Shown here in pieces: positions 56,839 to 64,000 of a stretch of 64,000 nucleotides of DNA. Numbering within the stretch: the stretch's first letter is position 1; each line of letters starts with the position of its first letter. Under the pieces are notes generated by a model. The model had not been told where the DNA came from, ran no database searches, and saw nothing but the letters and a program-made list of their open reading frames with translations. The translations under genes and the position numbers were made by a program. This DNA comes from Ensifer sp. BR816 (GTDB taxonomy: Bacteria > Pseudomonadota > Alphaproteobacteria > Rhizobiales > Rhizobiaceae), in NCBI RefSeq assembly GCF_000378985.1, contig NZ_KB905371.1:451908-515907 (forward strand). Direction: 5' to 3'.

Positions 56839-58011
56839 ATGGTCACTTTGGCGAGCATGGAACCACTGCTTCCCGAAAGCAACAAAGAGCTTGAAGACGT
56901 CGCTATCGAATTGACTTCGACAGCTAGCCGTTTCGCTGCACGCCTGCACCCCATTATGCGAGCGTCGGTCGGCGACCTCGTGCGCTCGATGAACTGCTAT
57001 TACTCGAATCTCATCGAGGGACACAACACACTTCCCGTCGACATCGACCGCGCAATGGCAGGTGACTATGCGCGAGAGCCAGAGAAGCGGAACCTTCAGC
57101 TTGAAGCGCGCGCCCATATCGAGGTGCAGCAGCTGATTGACAGAAGCCAGATGCCCTTTCCTGTTTTATCGCTGGAAGGCATCTGCTGGATGCACGGAGA
57201 GTTTTGCCGGCGGCTTCCGAATGACCTGTTGATCGTCCGAAACCCAGATACCGGCGAAGAAATCAAAATGGTTCCCGGACAGCTCAGAACGCGGCATGTG
57301 AAAGTCGGTGAACATATAGCCCCCGAGCCTGAAATGATCGAACCGCTCATCGCAAGGTTCGTCGAAGCCTACTCATTCAAGATGCTCTCCAAGCTTCAGA
57401 AAATCATCGGCGTCGGCGCGTCTCACCACCGCCTCGCATGGATCCACCCGTTCTTTGACGGCAATGGGCGTGTGTCGCGGTTATTCTCGCATGCCCTTTT
57501 GCGAGATCTTGGAATTGGCTCAGAACTGTGGTCGGTGTCACGCGGACTTGCCAGAAACGTCTCCGACTACAAACGATTGCTCGCCCAAGCGGATCAGCCC
57601 CGCCGTGGTGATCTCGACGGTCGCGGCAATCTCACACATGCGGGCTTGACCGAGTTCACCGCCTTCTTCCTGTCTTGCTGCCTGGACCAAGTCACATTCA
57701 TGGAGGAGCTCCTGACCCCTGAGGAACTGCTTAACCGCGTGGAAATCTGGTGCAATGAGGAGGTTCAGATGCAACGCCTTCCAAAAGGCAGCTGGCCTCT
57801 CTTGCGCGAAGCCATCCTCACGGGCGAATTCGTACGCGCACAAGTGCAGGTTCTGACAGGCTATCAAGAGCGCCAGGCGCGGACAGTTCTATCCAGCCTC
57901 CTCGACAGTGGTGTGCTGACATCGCCCAGTCCGAAGGGTAAAGTCCGCCTCGGTTTCCCGCTCGACGTAATCGAGCGATGGCTCCCCCGACTTTATCCCG
58001 CCGTGCGTTAG
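56839..58011 (+). CDS. Fic-domain AMP-transferase with N-terminal inhibitory motif
   Basis: A 390-residue Fic protein. The active-site loop HPFFDGNGRVSR is complete (near 203-214). Such enzymes transfer AMP or related groups to target proteins. Residues 53-58 (SNLIEG) match the inhibitory helix motif [S/T]xxxE[G/N], here in the same chain before the Fic core (class II), so the enzyme should be self-inhibited and need no separate antitoxin. A winged helix at the end (about 320-390: TGYQERQARTVLSSLLDSG) may bind DNA. Starts at 56839 or 56857 are possible. It lies between two copies of a scpB segment, pointing to insertion as a cassette. Confidence 0.92.
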   Translation: MVTLASMEPLLPESNKELEDVAIELTSTASRFAARLHPIMRASVGDLVRSMNCYYSNLIEGHNTLPVDIDRAMAGDYAREPEKRNLQLEARAHIEVQQLIDRSQMPFPVLSLEGICWMHGEFCRRLPNDLLIVRNPDTGEEIKMVPGQLRTRHVKVGEHIAPEPEMIEPLIARFVEAYSFKMLSKLQKIIGVGASHHRLAWIHPFFDGNGRVSRLFSHALLRDLGIGSELWSVSRGLARNVSDYKRLLAQADQPRRGDLDGRGNLTHAGLTEFTAFFLSCCLDQVTFMEELLTPEELLNRVEIWCNEEVQMQRLPKGSWPLLREAILTGEFVRAQVQVLTGYQERQARTVLSSLLDSGVLTSPSPKGKVRLGFPLDVIERWLPRLYPAVR

Positions 58012-58097
58012 TTGCCTTAGAAGAGGCTTCTCCCGGTCGATAACTTTCCTCCGCAATGGTTCATTGCCCGACTATTAGACAGAACTGCCACATTCAT

Positions 58098-58342
58098 TCC
58101 CAGCCGCTGACCCGCGGCGAGCTGTCCAGCATGTTCGGCAAGGAGGTGAGCCGCGACACGATCGCCAGTTTGCGCGACGCCGGCTTCCTCGGCTCCGGCC
58201 CGCGCAGCCCGACACCCGGAGCGCCTTACACCTATGTGACGACCAGACATTTCTTATCGGTATTCAGCCTGGAAACTCTACGCGAGCTGCCCGATCTCGA
58301 GCGGTTTGAGGACGCCGGGCTGCTCAACCGGCAGCGCTTTGG
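58098..58342 (+). pseudogene. scpB 3' fragment (right copy of the direct repeat)
   Basis: [20 protein letters not shown] to LERFEDAGLLNRQ repeats residues of ScpB at 56191-56420. It has no start of its own and after 58342 runs into unrelated sequence. A 163-residue ORF that includes it is therefore a chance fusion. It is the trace of a duplication or of a second scpB gene lost when the Fic cassette came in. Confidence 0.85.
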
Positions 58343-58405
58343 GGGGATGCACTTGCTGAAGATGAGGGATCGGAAGGGACCTGAGTGCAGGATTTACCTA
58401 GGAGC

Positions 58406-58623
58406 TCAGGTTTTCGACCTGCCTCATAGGTTGGGTCGACGACGTCGACCACCCTCCATCACACGCGCAGGCGCTCGTCGCCATCGATGCCTGGAACGAA
58501 CTGCAGGTGCTGCATTACAACACCCACCGCCAGCGCCAATCCGCTGACTTCGTCTCGATCTGCTTCGTACTCGCCCTGTTCTCCATCGGCCTTGTATACC
58601 TGTATCTCAAGTTCGCCCGCTAG
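58406..58623 (+). pseudogene. C-terminal fragment of a small membrane protein
   Basis: The frame that ends at 58623 reads SHAQALVAIDAWNELQVLHY, then QRQSADFVSICFVLALFSIG and LVYLYLKFAR, a helix followed by a membrane segment at the C-terminus. A TAG at about 58403 closes the frame upstream and no start is seen, so only the end of the gene remains. The family is not recognised. Confidence 0.45.
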
Positions 58624-58828
58624 CGATCGCTATCCTGCAGACCATCGCTTTGGGATCATCGCAATGCGCGTTGGGGGAGCGACTCGGGCCGCCGGCAACC
58701 TGCTTTGGCTCTCTTTGCCGTTGTGTGTGACCGGATTCAACATCTGGGTCGCAGACCTGGCCTGACACAATCATGGCGCTCTGGATTCGTTTTACCTGCG
58801 TGGAGGGCTAGCGGACCTTCCTCGCCTT

Positions 58829-59107
58829 TTGGAGCAGCCGATTTTCATTTGGGCATTTTTCCAGGCTGTTGGTTTGATCGCTGTAGGCCTCACACTCGTT
58901 GTCGCCGGAATGTTCGCCGGCCACTATCTTGTAAGGGGCGTGAATCTCCGCACCGCGCACCGGCGTCCTTGGCAGATGAGGTGGTTAAACGCGACGCGGA
59001 ACTACTGCGGTGTGTTTGGCGCGCTTTTGCTTGCGATCGCTTGCGCTATCGCATGGATCGCGATTTCAGGACTGGGCTATCAGTACGTACACTGGCGTCC
59101 AGCCTGA
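58829..59107 (+). CDS. Small two-helix membrane protein
   Basis: A 92-residue ORF from a TTG start, with two membrane helices (AFFQAVGLIAVGLTLVVAGM and VFGALLLAIACAIAWIAISG) and a charged loop between (RTAHRRPWQMRWLNATRN). Protein-like sequence continues upstream in frame to 58764 without a start codon, so the gene may be truncated. It precedes the convergent kinase pseudogene. No function can be assigned. Confidence 0.45.
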   Translation: MEQPIFIWAFFQAVGLIAVGLTLVVAGMFAGHYLVRGVNLRTAHRRPWQMRWLNATRNYCGVFGALLLAIACAIAWIAISGLGYQYVHWRPA

Positions 59108-59191
59108 CAAAGTCGAAGTGGGCGGTGTGTTTGATCAAACCGACTGCACCACCCTCAACCCGATTGGTTAGTGGTTTGTTCGCAAATGAAT

Positions 59192-59735
59192 TCATATGAA
59201 CTGCTGAACGAAATCGATAAATTCATCCGTCTCGCTTGATTTTATCGAGTTCATCGGAATGGAAAGCAACTCTGCATGCTCTCTCGCAAGGCCAACGCAT
59301 AGATCCTGATAAGCCTAACGCTTCAGTCGTGCGCTTTGGTCCGTCTCGCATGGGGTCAGCTGCGCGCCGCTCGATGATAGCCGCCGGAGAGTCAACGATG
59401 ATTGCGATTGCTGCAGGCTTTAGACCGGCGATAACTTCGAAAGGGATATGGACGAGCCCGTCATCGGTGTCGACCACATTGTGGCCATCGAATAGGATCG
59501 ACCTGCTGTCTTGCGCCTTGTAGGAGCGAAACCCGTCGAGAAGCAGCTTTTGATTGTCCACCACTCGGTCCGATCTCAACGAATCGGCGGAAACGATTTG
59601 CGAGGTTAGACGTTCTTTCTCGGCACGGATCAATTCGCTGCCGCTGACGTGGCGTACGCCTAAGGATGTGACCACCTGCCGGCAAAGCCAGGATTTGCCG
59701 ACGCCCGAAACGCCGAATACGAGTATTGTGTTCAT
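59192..59735 (-). pseudogene. P-loop kinase (adenylate-kinase-like), frameshifted near the end
   Basis: Starts MNTILVFGVSGVGKSWLCRQ with a clean Walker A. A DGHNVVDTDDG strand follows and then a lid-like RRAADPMRD, as in small nucleoside or RNA kinases. After LGLSG the frame reads poorly (SMRWPCERACRV). One frame over the sequence continues sensibly as QDLCVGLAREHAELLSIPMN, then SSETDEFIDFVQQFI and stops at 59192. So a one-base shift changes the last about 45 residues; the uncorrected product ends at 59223 and may still fold. Divergent from the ASCH gene 122 bases away, which looks like its partner. Confidence 0.7.
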
Positions 59736-59857
59736 CGCCCCACCTATGATGGTTGACCGTAACAGCTTTCTGGGGACGGCTACAAGCAAGGCTTGGGTAC
59801 TATCAACGGGTCAGCTATACCCGGAGGCAAAGGTGAATTCCGAAAGGAGAGACAGCA

Positions 59858-60376
59858 TTGAAGGTGGCATTCCATAGTGCGAAGCCGATCGATCAAGGAA
59901 GTCTTGCTCCCTCGGAGCTCAAAGCCCATCTCTGCAACAAGTTTCCCGATCTCGATGCCGTCGAGCGCCATCGATTCGTCATGGTAGCGGACCTTGCAGA
60001 GCTGATCTTCTCCTCGAGAAAATCGTCGACGATTCGGTATTCAAAGGGTGCCGTCGAATATCCTTCAGCCCAAGAGCTACCGCTATTCGTCGTCAGCGAT
60101 CATCGCGAAAAGGCCGTACCGACCTGCATTGGTGCGCTACATATTGGTGCCGTCTGCTACAAGACACTCGCCGAGCTCAGCGACAGCGATGCCCGCAAGG
60201 ATGGGTTTGCGTCGAAGGCCGATCTGGTCCACGCATTGCACACATTCTACGGCGACATCCAGGCAAGCGACGTGCTTTCTGTATTCGAGTTCACGCTTAG
60301 CGCAGCCCAGGGTGCTGGGAAAACCCACCGGAGGCACAAACAAGTCGGTGACCGGCTGGCCAGAGCGGCCGGCTAA
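59858..60376 (+). CDS. ASCH-like (PUA superfamily) protein
   Basis: A 172-residue protein. VADLAELIFSSRKSSTIRYS followed by KGAVEYPSAQELPLFVV, then CYKTLAELSDSDARKDGFAS and KADLVHALHTFYGDIQ, has the ASCH layout: a beta barrel with a basic start (RKSSTIR) and the DA..DGF.S...L...L...Y end. ASCH domains bind RNA; one bacterial member (YqfB) removes the acetyl-cytosine base from N4-acetylcytidine. A basic tail (KTHRRHKQVGDRLARAAG) may help RNA binding. It runs divergently from the kinase gene and overlaps the stop of the PIN-GNAT gene by 4 bases. Confidence 0.7.
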   Translation: MKVAFHSAKPIDQGSLAPSELKAHLCNKFPDLDAVERHRFVMVADLAELIFSSRKSSTIRYSKGAVEYPSAQELPLFVVSDHREKAVPTCIGALHIGAVCYKTLAELSDSDARKDGFASKADLVHALHTFYGDIQASDVLSVFEFTLSAAQGAGKTHRRHKQVGDRLARAAG

Positions 60377-61875
60377 AATTCAAATCCGAGGTTGAGAAGT
60401 GGCTTCAGCCTTTGATAGCGGCCTTCGGGAATCTCGCTGATTGACTGGGAATGACTTCTCACAACACCTTCTGACATCAAAAGCTTCAATGGAAGCGTGG
60501 GCACGATGTGGCCGATCAGAAGGAAGTCGATGACCTTCAAAGGGCTGGTGCCGCCCACCCAATTCCGGAGGCCTTCATCAGAAAAAACGGATCGCTTGGC
60601 GGTCCAGCGTCTCACCTCGTTTAAGTCATCCGTATGGCGAACATTCTCGACGATCCCAATCGACGTGATCGACTGAACACGCGGCGACTTGCTGTCGCGC
60701 TTGGTCATATAGAAGAAGACGATGTCGCCGGGACGGACCTTCCTGGTCGTCGAGTGGCAGATGTACACTTTGCGGATCGTGTTACCCGGGATAGCCACCT
60801 GGGTCGTCGACACGTTTTCCGGAAGCATCTCGACTTCGGGAAAGAGCTTCGCATGGTATGACGGCCAGATCGGAACGATGAACTTGCGTATCGCCGTCCC
60901 GTCGTGGAAACGAGGGTAATTCCTGCGAGCAACGGTAAGTGCATCCTCGCCAGTTCGAAGGTCCAGCTTCCCGCGTCCGATGGCCCTTTCGAAAACTCCG
61001 TCGCCGTCACTTTGCTCGTTGGTCTTTTCGAAGCCGTAGTCTTCAAGAAGTCGGATCAGCGACTCCTGCTTCGCTTTGGCAGTGAGGTATACGACATCGT
61101 AGCGGTTTCGCTGGGCATGCCAGAAGATCTGTTTGAGCAGCTGTTCGCCGAGCTTCTGCCCACGATGATCTTCCGATACCTTGAACGTACAGATCTTCAG
61201 GATTTTTTTGCCGGGTTTCTTGATGTTGGCTTCAGAGCGCTTCTCGTTTTTTCGGATTACGATGGCCGCAAGCGCTTCGCCATTCTTCACGATCCAGCAA
61301 TCGCGATGCTCGTTGACACATTTCGCCGTCCAGCCATCGAAATCGTTATAATCAGCGCGCAGTCCATCAAAAATCGGATCACTGAATTCGATCGCGTGGG
61401 CCTTTACCTCTTCCACGGCTGGCAAGAAGACCGTGTCAGGTTCAAAGCTTTGTTTGAGCCAGGCCAGCGCATCTGCGACGGTCATCACACGCTCGGCAAG
61501 GCCAGCTCGCTTCGCACGGCGATGAAGACCGTCGTCTTCCGTGATAAGGAAGTCCGCTACGGATCGATAAACAGCGTGAAGCAGCTTTGCATCGACGACA
61601 TCGTTTGGCTTTTTTAGTTCGCCATAGCGATCCTTTAGCTCATCCACGCTTGGTGAAGCGACCCCCTTCAACTGCTGGAACTTCTGGACCTTGCTGAGGG
61701 TGGCTTTCTTGCGAGGCTCGTTGGTATCGCGATTTATGTCTTCGATCGACACCTCGTGGACGAAAACCTGAACGCCGTGCTCTTGCGCCATGCGCAGCAA
61801 GTTCGCAAACTTAGCTTGGATTTCTCCGTCATTCTCGAGCTGGATGACGATATTGGTATCAATCAAAAACTTCAT
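60373..61875 (-). CDS. PIN nuclease - GNAT acetyltransferase - PUA-like fusion protein
   Basis: A 500-residue, three-domain protein. Residues 1-140 are a PIN ribonuclease with its acidic set: Asp6 in FLIDTNIV, Glu45 in VSIEDI, Asp95 in DVVDAKLL and Asp114-115 in ITEDDGL. Residues 165-300 are a GNAT N-acetyltransferase with the acetyl-CoA loop HRGQKLGEQLL (237-247). Residues 310-500 look like an EVE/ASCH-type PUA domain (KVYICHSTTRKVRPGDIVFF, ITSIGIVENVRHTDDLNEVR). PIN and GNAT domains both occur as tRNA- or mRNA-directed toxins, and PUA domains read modified RNA, so an RNA-targeting role is likely. Start at ATG 61875, one base after the ASCH gene stop, so the two form an operon. Confidence 0.8.
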   Translation of the reverse strand: MKFLIDTNIVIQLENDGEIQAKFANLLRMAQEHGVQVFVHEVSIEDINRDTNEPRKKATLSKVQKFQQLKGVASPSVDELKDRYGELKKPNDVVDAKLLHAVYRSVADFLITEDDGLHRRAKRAGLAERVMTVADALAWLKQSFEPDTVFLPAVEEVKAHAIEFSDPIFDGLRADYNDFDGWTAKCVNEHRDCWIVKNGEALAAIVIRKNEKRSEANIKKPGKKILKICTFKVSEDHRGQKLGEQLLKQIFWHAQRNRYDVVYLTAKAKQESLIRLLEDYGFEKTNEQSDGDGVFERAIGRGKLDLRTGEDALTVARRNYPRFHDGTAIRKFIVPIWPSYHAKLFPEVEMLPENVSTTQVAIPGNTIRKVYICHSTTRKVRPGDIVFFYMTKRDSKSPRVQSITSIGIVENVRHTDDLNEVRRWTAKRSVFSDEGLRNWVGGTSPLKVIDFLLIGHIVPTLPLKLLMSEGVVRSHSQSISEIPEGRYQRLKPLLNLGFEF

Positions 61876-61876
61876 C

Positions 61877-62314
61877 TTATTGGCCGTAAACGATCTTGCG
61901 GAAAGCGTCGTCTGCATAGGTGAACGACTGCGGCGGGGTGAACTTCAGTTTAGCCTTTAGTTCTTCGAGCGGGACGGGGACCGTGAGTTTGACCGGATCG
62001 CGAAGAACGAGAACGTACCCCTCGCCCAAATCGCCGTAATACTCGTCAAACGCCGGCTTCTCGATATAGGCGACGTCATGATACTGCCGCCAAATTTCAT
62101 CGACCGGTAATCTCTTGACTTCTTGGATCGTGGCATACCCCAAGACCGCCTGAAGCGGCACGGTTGCATAGATAAACAGCTTCGCATCTGTTGCTGTGCC
62201 ATACGGGAATCGCCGTCGCAGCTCGACCTTCTTCAGTCCATCTACGATCCGTGTCGCATATTCAGGCTTAATGCTGAGGACAAAGTCCTGCTTGAAGAGA
62301 TCCAAATTTGTCAT
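61877..62314 (-). CDS. ASCH-domain protein, partner of the PIN-GNAT fusion
   Basis: A 145-residue ASCH protein: DFVLSIKPEYATRIVDGLKK then VELRRRFPYG is the opening of the domain, with TVPLQAVLGYATIQEVKRLP and DEYYGDLGEGYVLVLRDPVK completing the barrel. The KxxELRR cleft is positively charged, suited to RNA. Start at ATG 62314; an upstream ATG adds 14 unlikely residues. First gene of the pair, one base before the PIN-GNAT gene. As antitoxin, modification reader or base remover it could limit or direct the effector; this is inference. Confidence 0.78.
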   Translation of the reverse strand: MTNLDLFKQDFVLSIKPEYATRIVDGLKKVELRRRFPYGTATDAKLFIYATVPLQAVLGYATIQEVKRLPVDEIWRQYHDVAYIEKPAFDEYYGDLGEGYVLVLRDPVKLTVPVPLEELKAKLKFTPPQSFTYADDAFRKIVYGQ

Positions 62315-62467
62315 GATTAATCGTACTTGAATGACGCTGAAACGCGCCGCTTGCATTTGCTCATACTACCTTGACTTGCCTAGGTCTAGCCTAACCCGGA
62401 ACAGGTTTTGGTGCCCGGGCGTCTTTTTCGTTCGCTCGATAAGCGCCAAGCAGGTGGTCGGTCCTGC

Positions 62468-63394
62468 TTAGTGAACCGGGGTGGCGTCGGGAACATCATA
62501 TACGTTTTCGGAGAATGGCGACGTTAGGCGGTGGTCCAGGAACGCCCGGATTATATCCGCACATGACTCCTCAGTAGGATCAATTCTGCCGTGTGCATCG
62601 AAAATTAAGAGCAAGCCGAATTGATGGTGTTGTTGTCTCAACTTATCCATGAAGGCCGCATTCCTGTAGTGCCCTTTTTGTCTGATGGCGCACACCCGTC
62701 GCAGATGCAGCTTATTCGTCCCAACGAACGTGACTAAAGGAGCGATGTCCGAGAACAATGAGGAAAAGTCTTGTTCCGCTTGGAGGGCGGCAAAGTCATC
62801 CGCATGAGCCTGCTTATAACTCAACACCGACTCAAAGGCCGCTTTGTTCGTCATCAGCACGTCGTCATCAATAATAAAGAAATCGACGTAGCGTGAAACG
62901 CTAAAGCTTGGCGCCTGCTGTAAGGTTAGCTCGTCGTCAGCAAAGAGCACAGTTAAATAGCTGACTGCTTTTTGGGACTTCCATGACGCATCCGTTTTCC
63001 GGACAGCGTAGAGGATTGAATCGCCGCTCACGAGCTTGATGACATAGAAGTCGCTGTTACGCACATCTTTCAAGTTGCGCACCTTCTTTGCGTCAAGCTC
63101 TGCAGCGGTCTGTTCTATCAGCAACCCTGCGTGGGTAAGTAGGCCATCGATACGAAGCGCACTATCCTCATTGTTCTGAGCGAGCAGGCCATATTCATTG
63201 ACCTCGAGAATTCGTGCACGCTCTTGAATTACCGCTTGCTTTAATGCGGTGTCGAGGGCGTCGTCTGTTTGCACCCAGCGCCCCGTGAACACCGGTGCCG
63301 CTCCTGGTCGAAATGATTTCTTGAATACCCAAAGAGCGACGGTCGCTGCGTCGATATCAAAATTTGTAAATGCTTGCAGTGCAGCCATGTTCAA
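62468..63394 (-). CDS. kwaB: KwaB-like protein (DUF4868), Kiwa antiphage system
   Basis: A 308-residue protein with the DUF4868 pattern: SDFYVIKLVSGDSILYAVRK, then VLFADDELTLQQAPSFSVSR, YVDFFIIDDDVLMTNKAAFE and RRVCAIRQKGHYRN. KwaB of the Kiwa defence system has this domain and about this length, and binds DNA to stop phage late transcription and replication. Its start overlaps the stop of the membrane gene kwaA by 4 bases, the known kwaA-kwaB order. Lower GC than the plasmid core, as usual for defence genes. Confidence 0.78.
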   Translation of the reverse strand: MNMAALQAFTNFDIDAATVALWVFKKSFRPGAAPVFTGRWVQTDDALDTALKQAVIQERARILEVNEYGLLAQNNEDSALRIDGLLTHAGLLIEQTAAELDAKKVRNLKDVRNSDFYVIKLVSGDSILYAVRKTDASWKSQKAVSYLTVLFADDELTLQQAPSFSVSRYVDFFIIDDDVLMTNKAAFESVLSYKQAHADDFAALQAEQDFSSLFSDIAPLVTFVGTNKLHLRRVCAIRQKGHYRNAAFMDKLRQQHHQFGLLLIFDAHGRIDPTEESCADIIRAFLDHRLTSPFSENVYDVPDATPVH

Positions 63395-63990
63395 TCATCC
63401 TTGGTGCGGCTGGGCTTAACTATGAGAATATCTTGGATGGCAACTTGCCGATGGCGCTCGCCGCTTGCGACGGCGCCGTTGACGAGCGCATTGCTGGAAT
63501 GCTCCGTAGCATCACCTACAAACCTGTAGGAGAGGTCATAGAGGCGCCATCCAAAGGCGATCAGGATCGGATTGAGCACAATCTGCCCTGATCGGTATGT
63601 GATCCAGAACATCCAACCTAAAAAGATTAGAAAACCTACAAATTTCCCCGTCTCTTGGTAGTCGAGGCTCATAAAAGACACCACGTAGGGCAGGGTGTAG
63701 TTCATCAGATCGGCCGGTACATGCTTCACTCCAGTCAGTTCGATTTCGTGTTTTGGCTGGACGAGCGCCAGGGCAACTAGTGTAACTACGAAACACAGAC
63801 TGCATGCCACGAATATTCCAAGTGCAAAACGTGGATTGTTCAGCGGCAGCGAACAGTCCTGCTCCCAGATTTTCCAACATACATTCTGGCTCAAGCGCGA
63901 GTAATCGACGTTTTGCGCAAGCAGGATGAGGCTCAGGGGCAGGTAGGAGCCGACGAAGATGACCATCGCAGTTATCATCCGAAGTTGCAT
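63391..63990 (-). CDS. kwaA: KwaA-like membrane protein, Kiwa antiphage system
   Basis: A 199-residue protein with four membrane helices (MITAMVIFVGSYLPLSLILL; FALGIFVACSLCFVVTLVAL; FVGFLIFLGWMFWITY; VLNPILIAFGWRLYDL) and cysteines in CWKIWEQDCS between the first two. The fourth is followed by a soluble tail. KwaA is a four-helix membrane sensor that recruits KwaB. Identified mainly by its pairing with the DUF4868 gene. The start lies 10 bases from the window edge, so a longer form or another upstream gene cannot be excluded. Confidence 0.72.
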   Translation of the reverse strand: MQLRMITAMVIFVGSYLPLSLILLAQNVDYSRLSQNVCWKIWEQDCSLPLNNPRFALGIFVACSLCFVVTLVALALVQPKHEIELTGVKHVPADLMNYTLPYVVSFMSLDYQETGKFVGFLIFLGWMFWITYRSGQIVLNPILIAFGWRLYDLSYRFVGDATEHSSNALVNGAVASGERHRQVAIQDILIVKPSRTKDD

Positions 63991-64000
63991 GCGCCGCTCT

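Noticed and set aside
58056-58547. A 163-residue gene starting at 58056
   Set aside because: It is a scpB fragment joined by chance to unrelated sequence on both sides.

Overview
This window is part of a large, self-transmissible plasmid of an alphaproteobacterium of the Rhizobiaceae (Sinorhizobium/Ensifer, Rhizobium or Agrobacterium type). The evidence is a complete repABC replicon, a Ti-plasmid-type quorum-regulated conjugation system (two-part tra region, traI-trb operon, traR/traM) and high-GC rhizobial coding sequence. No chromosomal housekeeping locus, rRNA, tRNA or CRISPR array was found.

Layout. 0-11 kb: the edge of a HAD phosphatase gene, an HU-like DNA-binding protein, then the divergent DNA-processing genes traG-traD-traC / oriT / traA-traF-traB-traH, followed by a decayed XRE regulator, a decayed traM and an intact traR. 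11-33 kb is an accessory region built from repeated copies of one module, a ROK-family repressor divergent from a sugar-type ABC transporter. Two copies keep the repressor, one keeps the transporter operon (binding protein, ATPase, double permease, TIM-barrel isomerase, inositol-phosphatase-like enzyme), and a fourth is only a scar. All four keep the same 22-bp palindrome. Between the copies lie an S9 peptidase, a diaminopropionate ammonia-lyase with a frameshifted Lrp regulator and a truncated amidohydrolase, an AraC regulator, a porin, a secreted glycerophosphodiesterase with a secreted partner, and an IS5-type remnant. 33-45 kb: XRE regulator, intact traM and second traR, then trbI-H-G-F-L-K-J-E-D-C-B and traI (AHL synthase), all on the minus strand. 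45-49.4 kb: repA, repB, antisense RNA and repC, with two parS-like palindromes, one of them inside the last codons of repC.

49.4-64 kb is a mobile and defence-rich region. It holds a broken tyrosine recombinase, a Phd-type antitoxin with a toxin-like ORF that lacks a normal start, a serine recombinase, a tyrosine recombinase, a DUF1403-ScpB pair, a Fic protein flanked by a duplicated scpB segment, small membrane ORFs, a frameshifted P-loop kinase facing an ASCH-type protein, a PIN-GNAT-PUA fusion followed by another ASCH protein, and at the right edge a two-gene Kiwa-type antiphage system (kwaA-kwaB).

How it works together. TraI makes an acyl-homoserine lactone. The two TraR proteins, restrained by the single intact TraM, should switch on tra, trb and probably rep transcription through palindromes such as the one between traI and repA. 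TraA with TraC/TraD nicks oriT, TraG couples the relaxosome to the Trb type IV channel, and repABC gives replication and partition. The ROK repressors probably control the single working transporter operon in trans. The most novel-looking items are the four-copy ROK/operator module with reciprocal decay, the PIN-GNAT-PUA plus ASCH cluster beside Kiwa, and a C-terminal motif shared by TrbJ and TrbK. All identifications come from reading the sequence and remembered family features; no database search was run.
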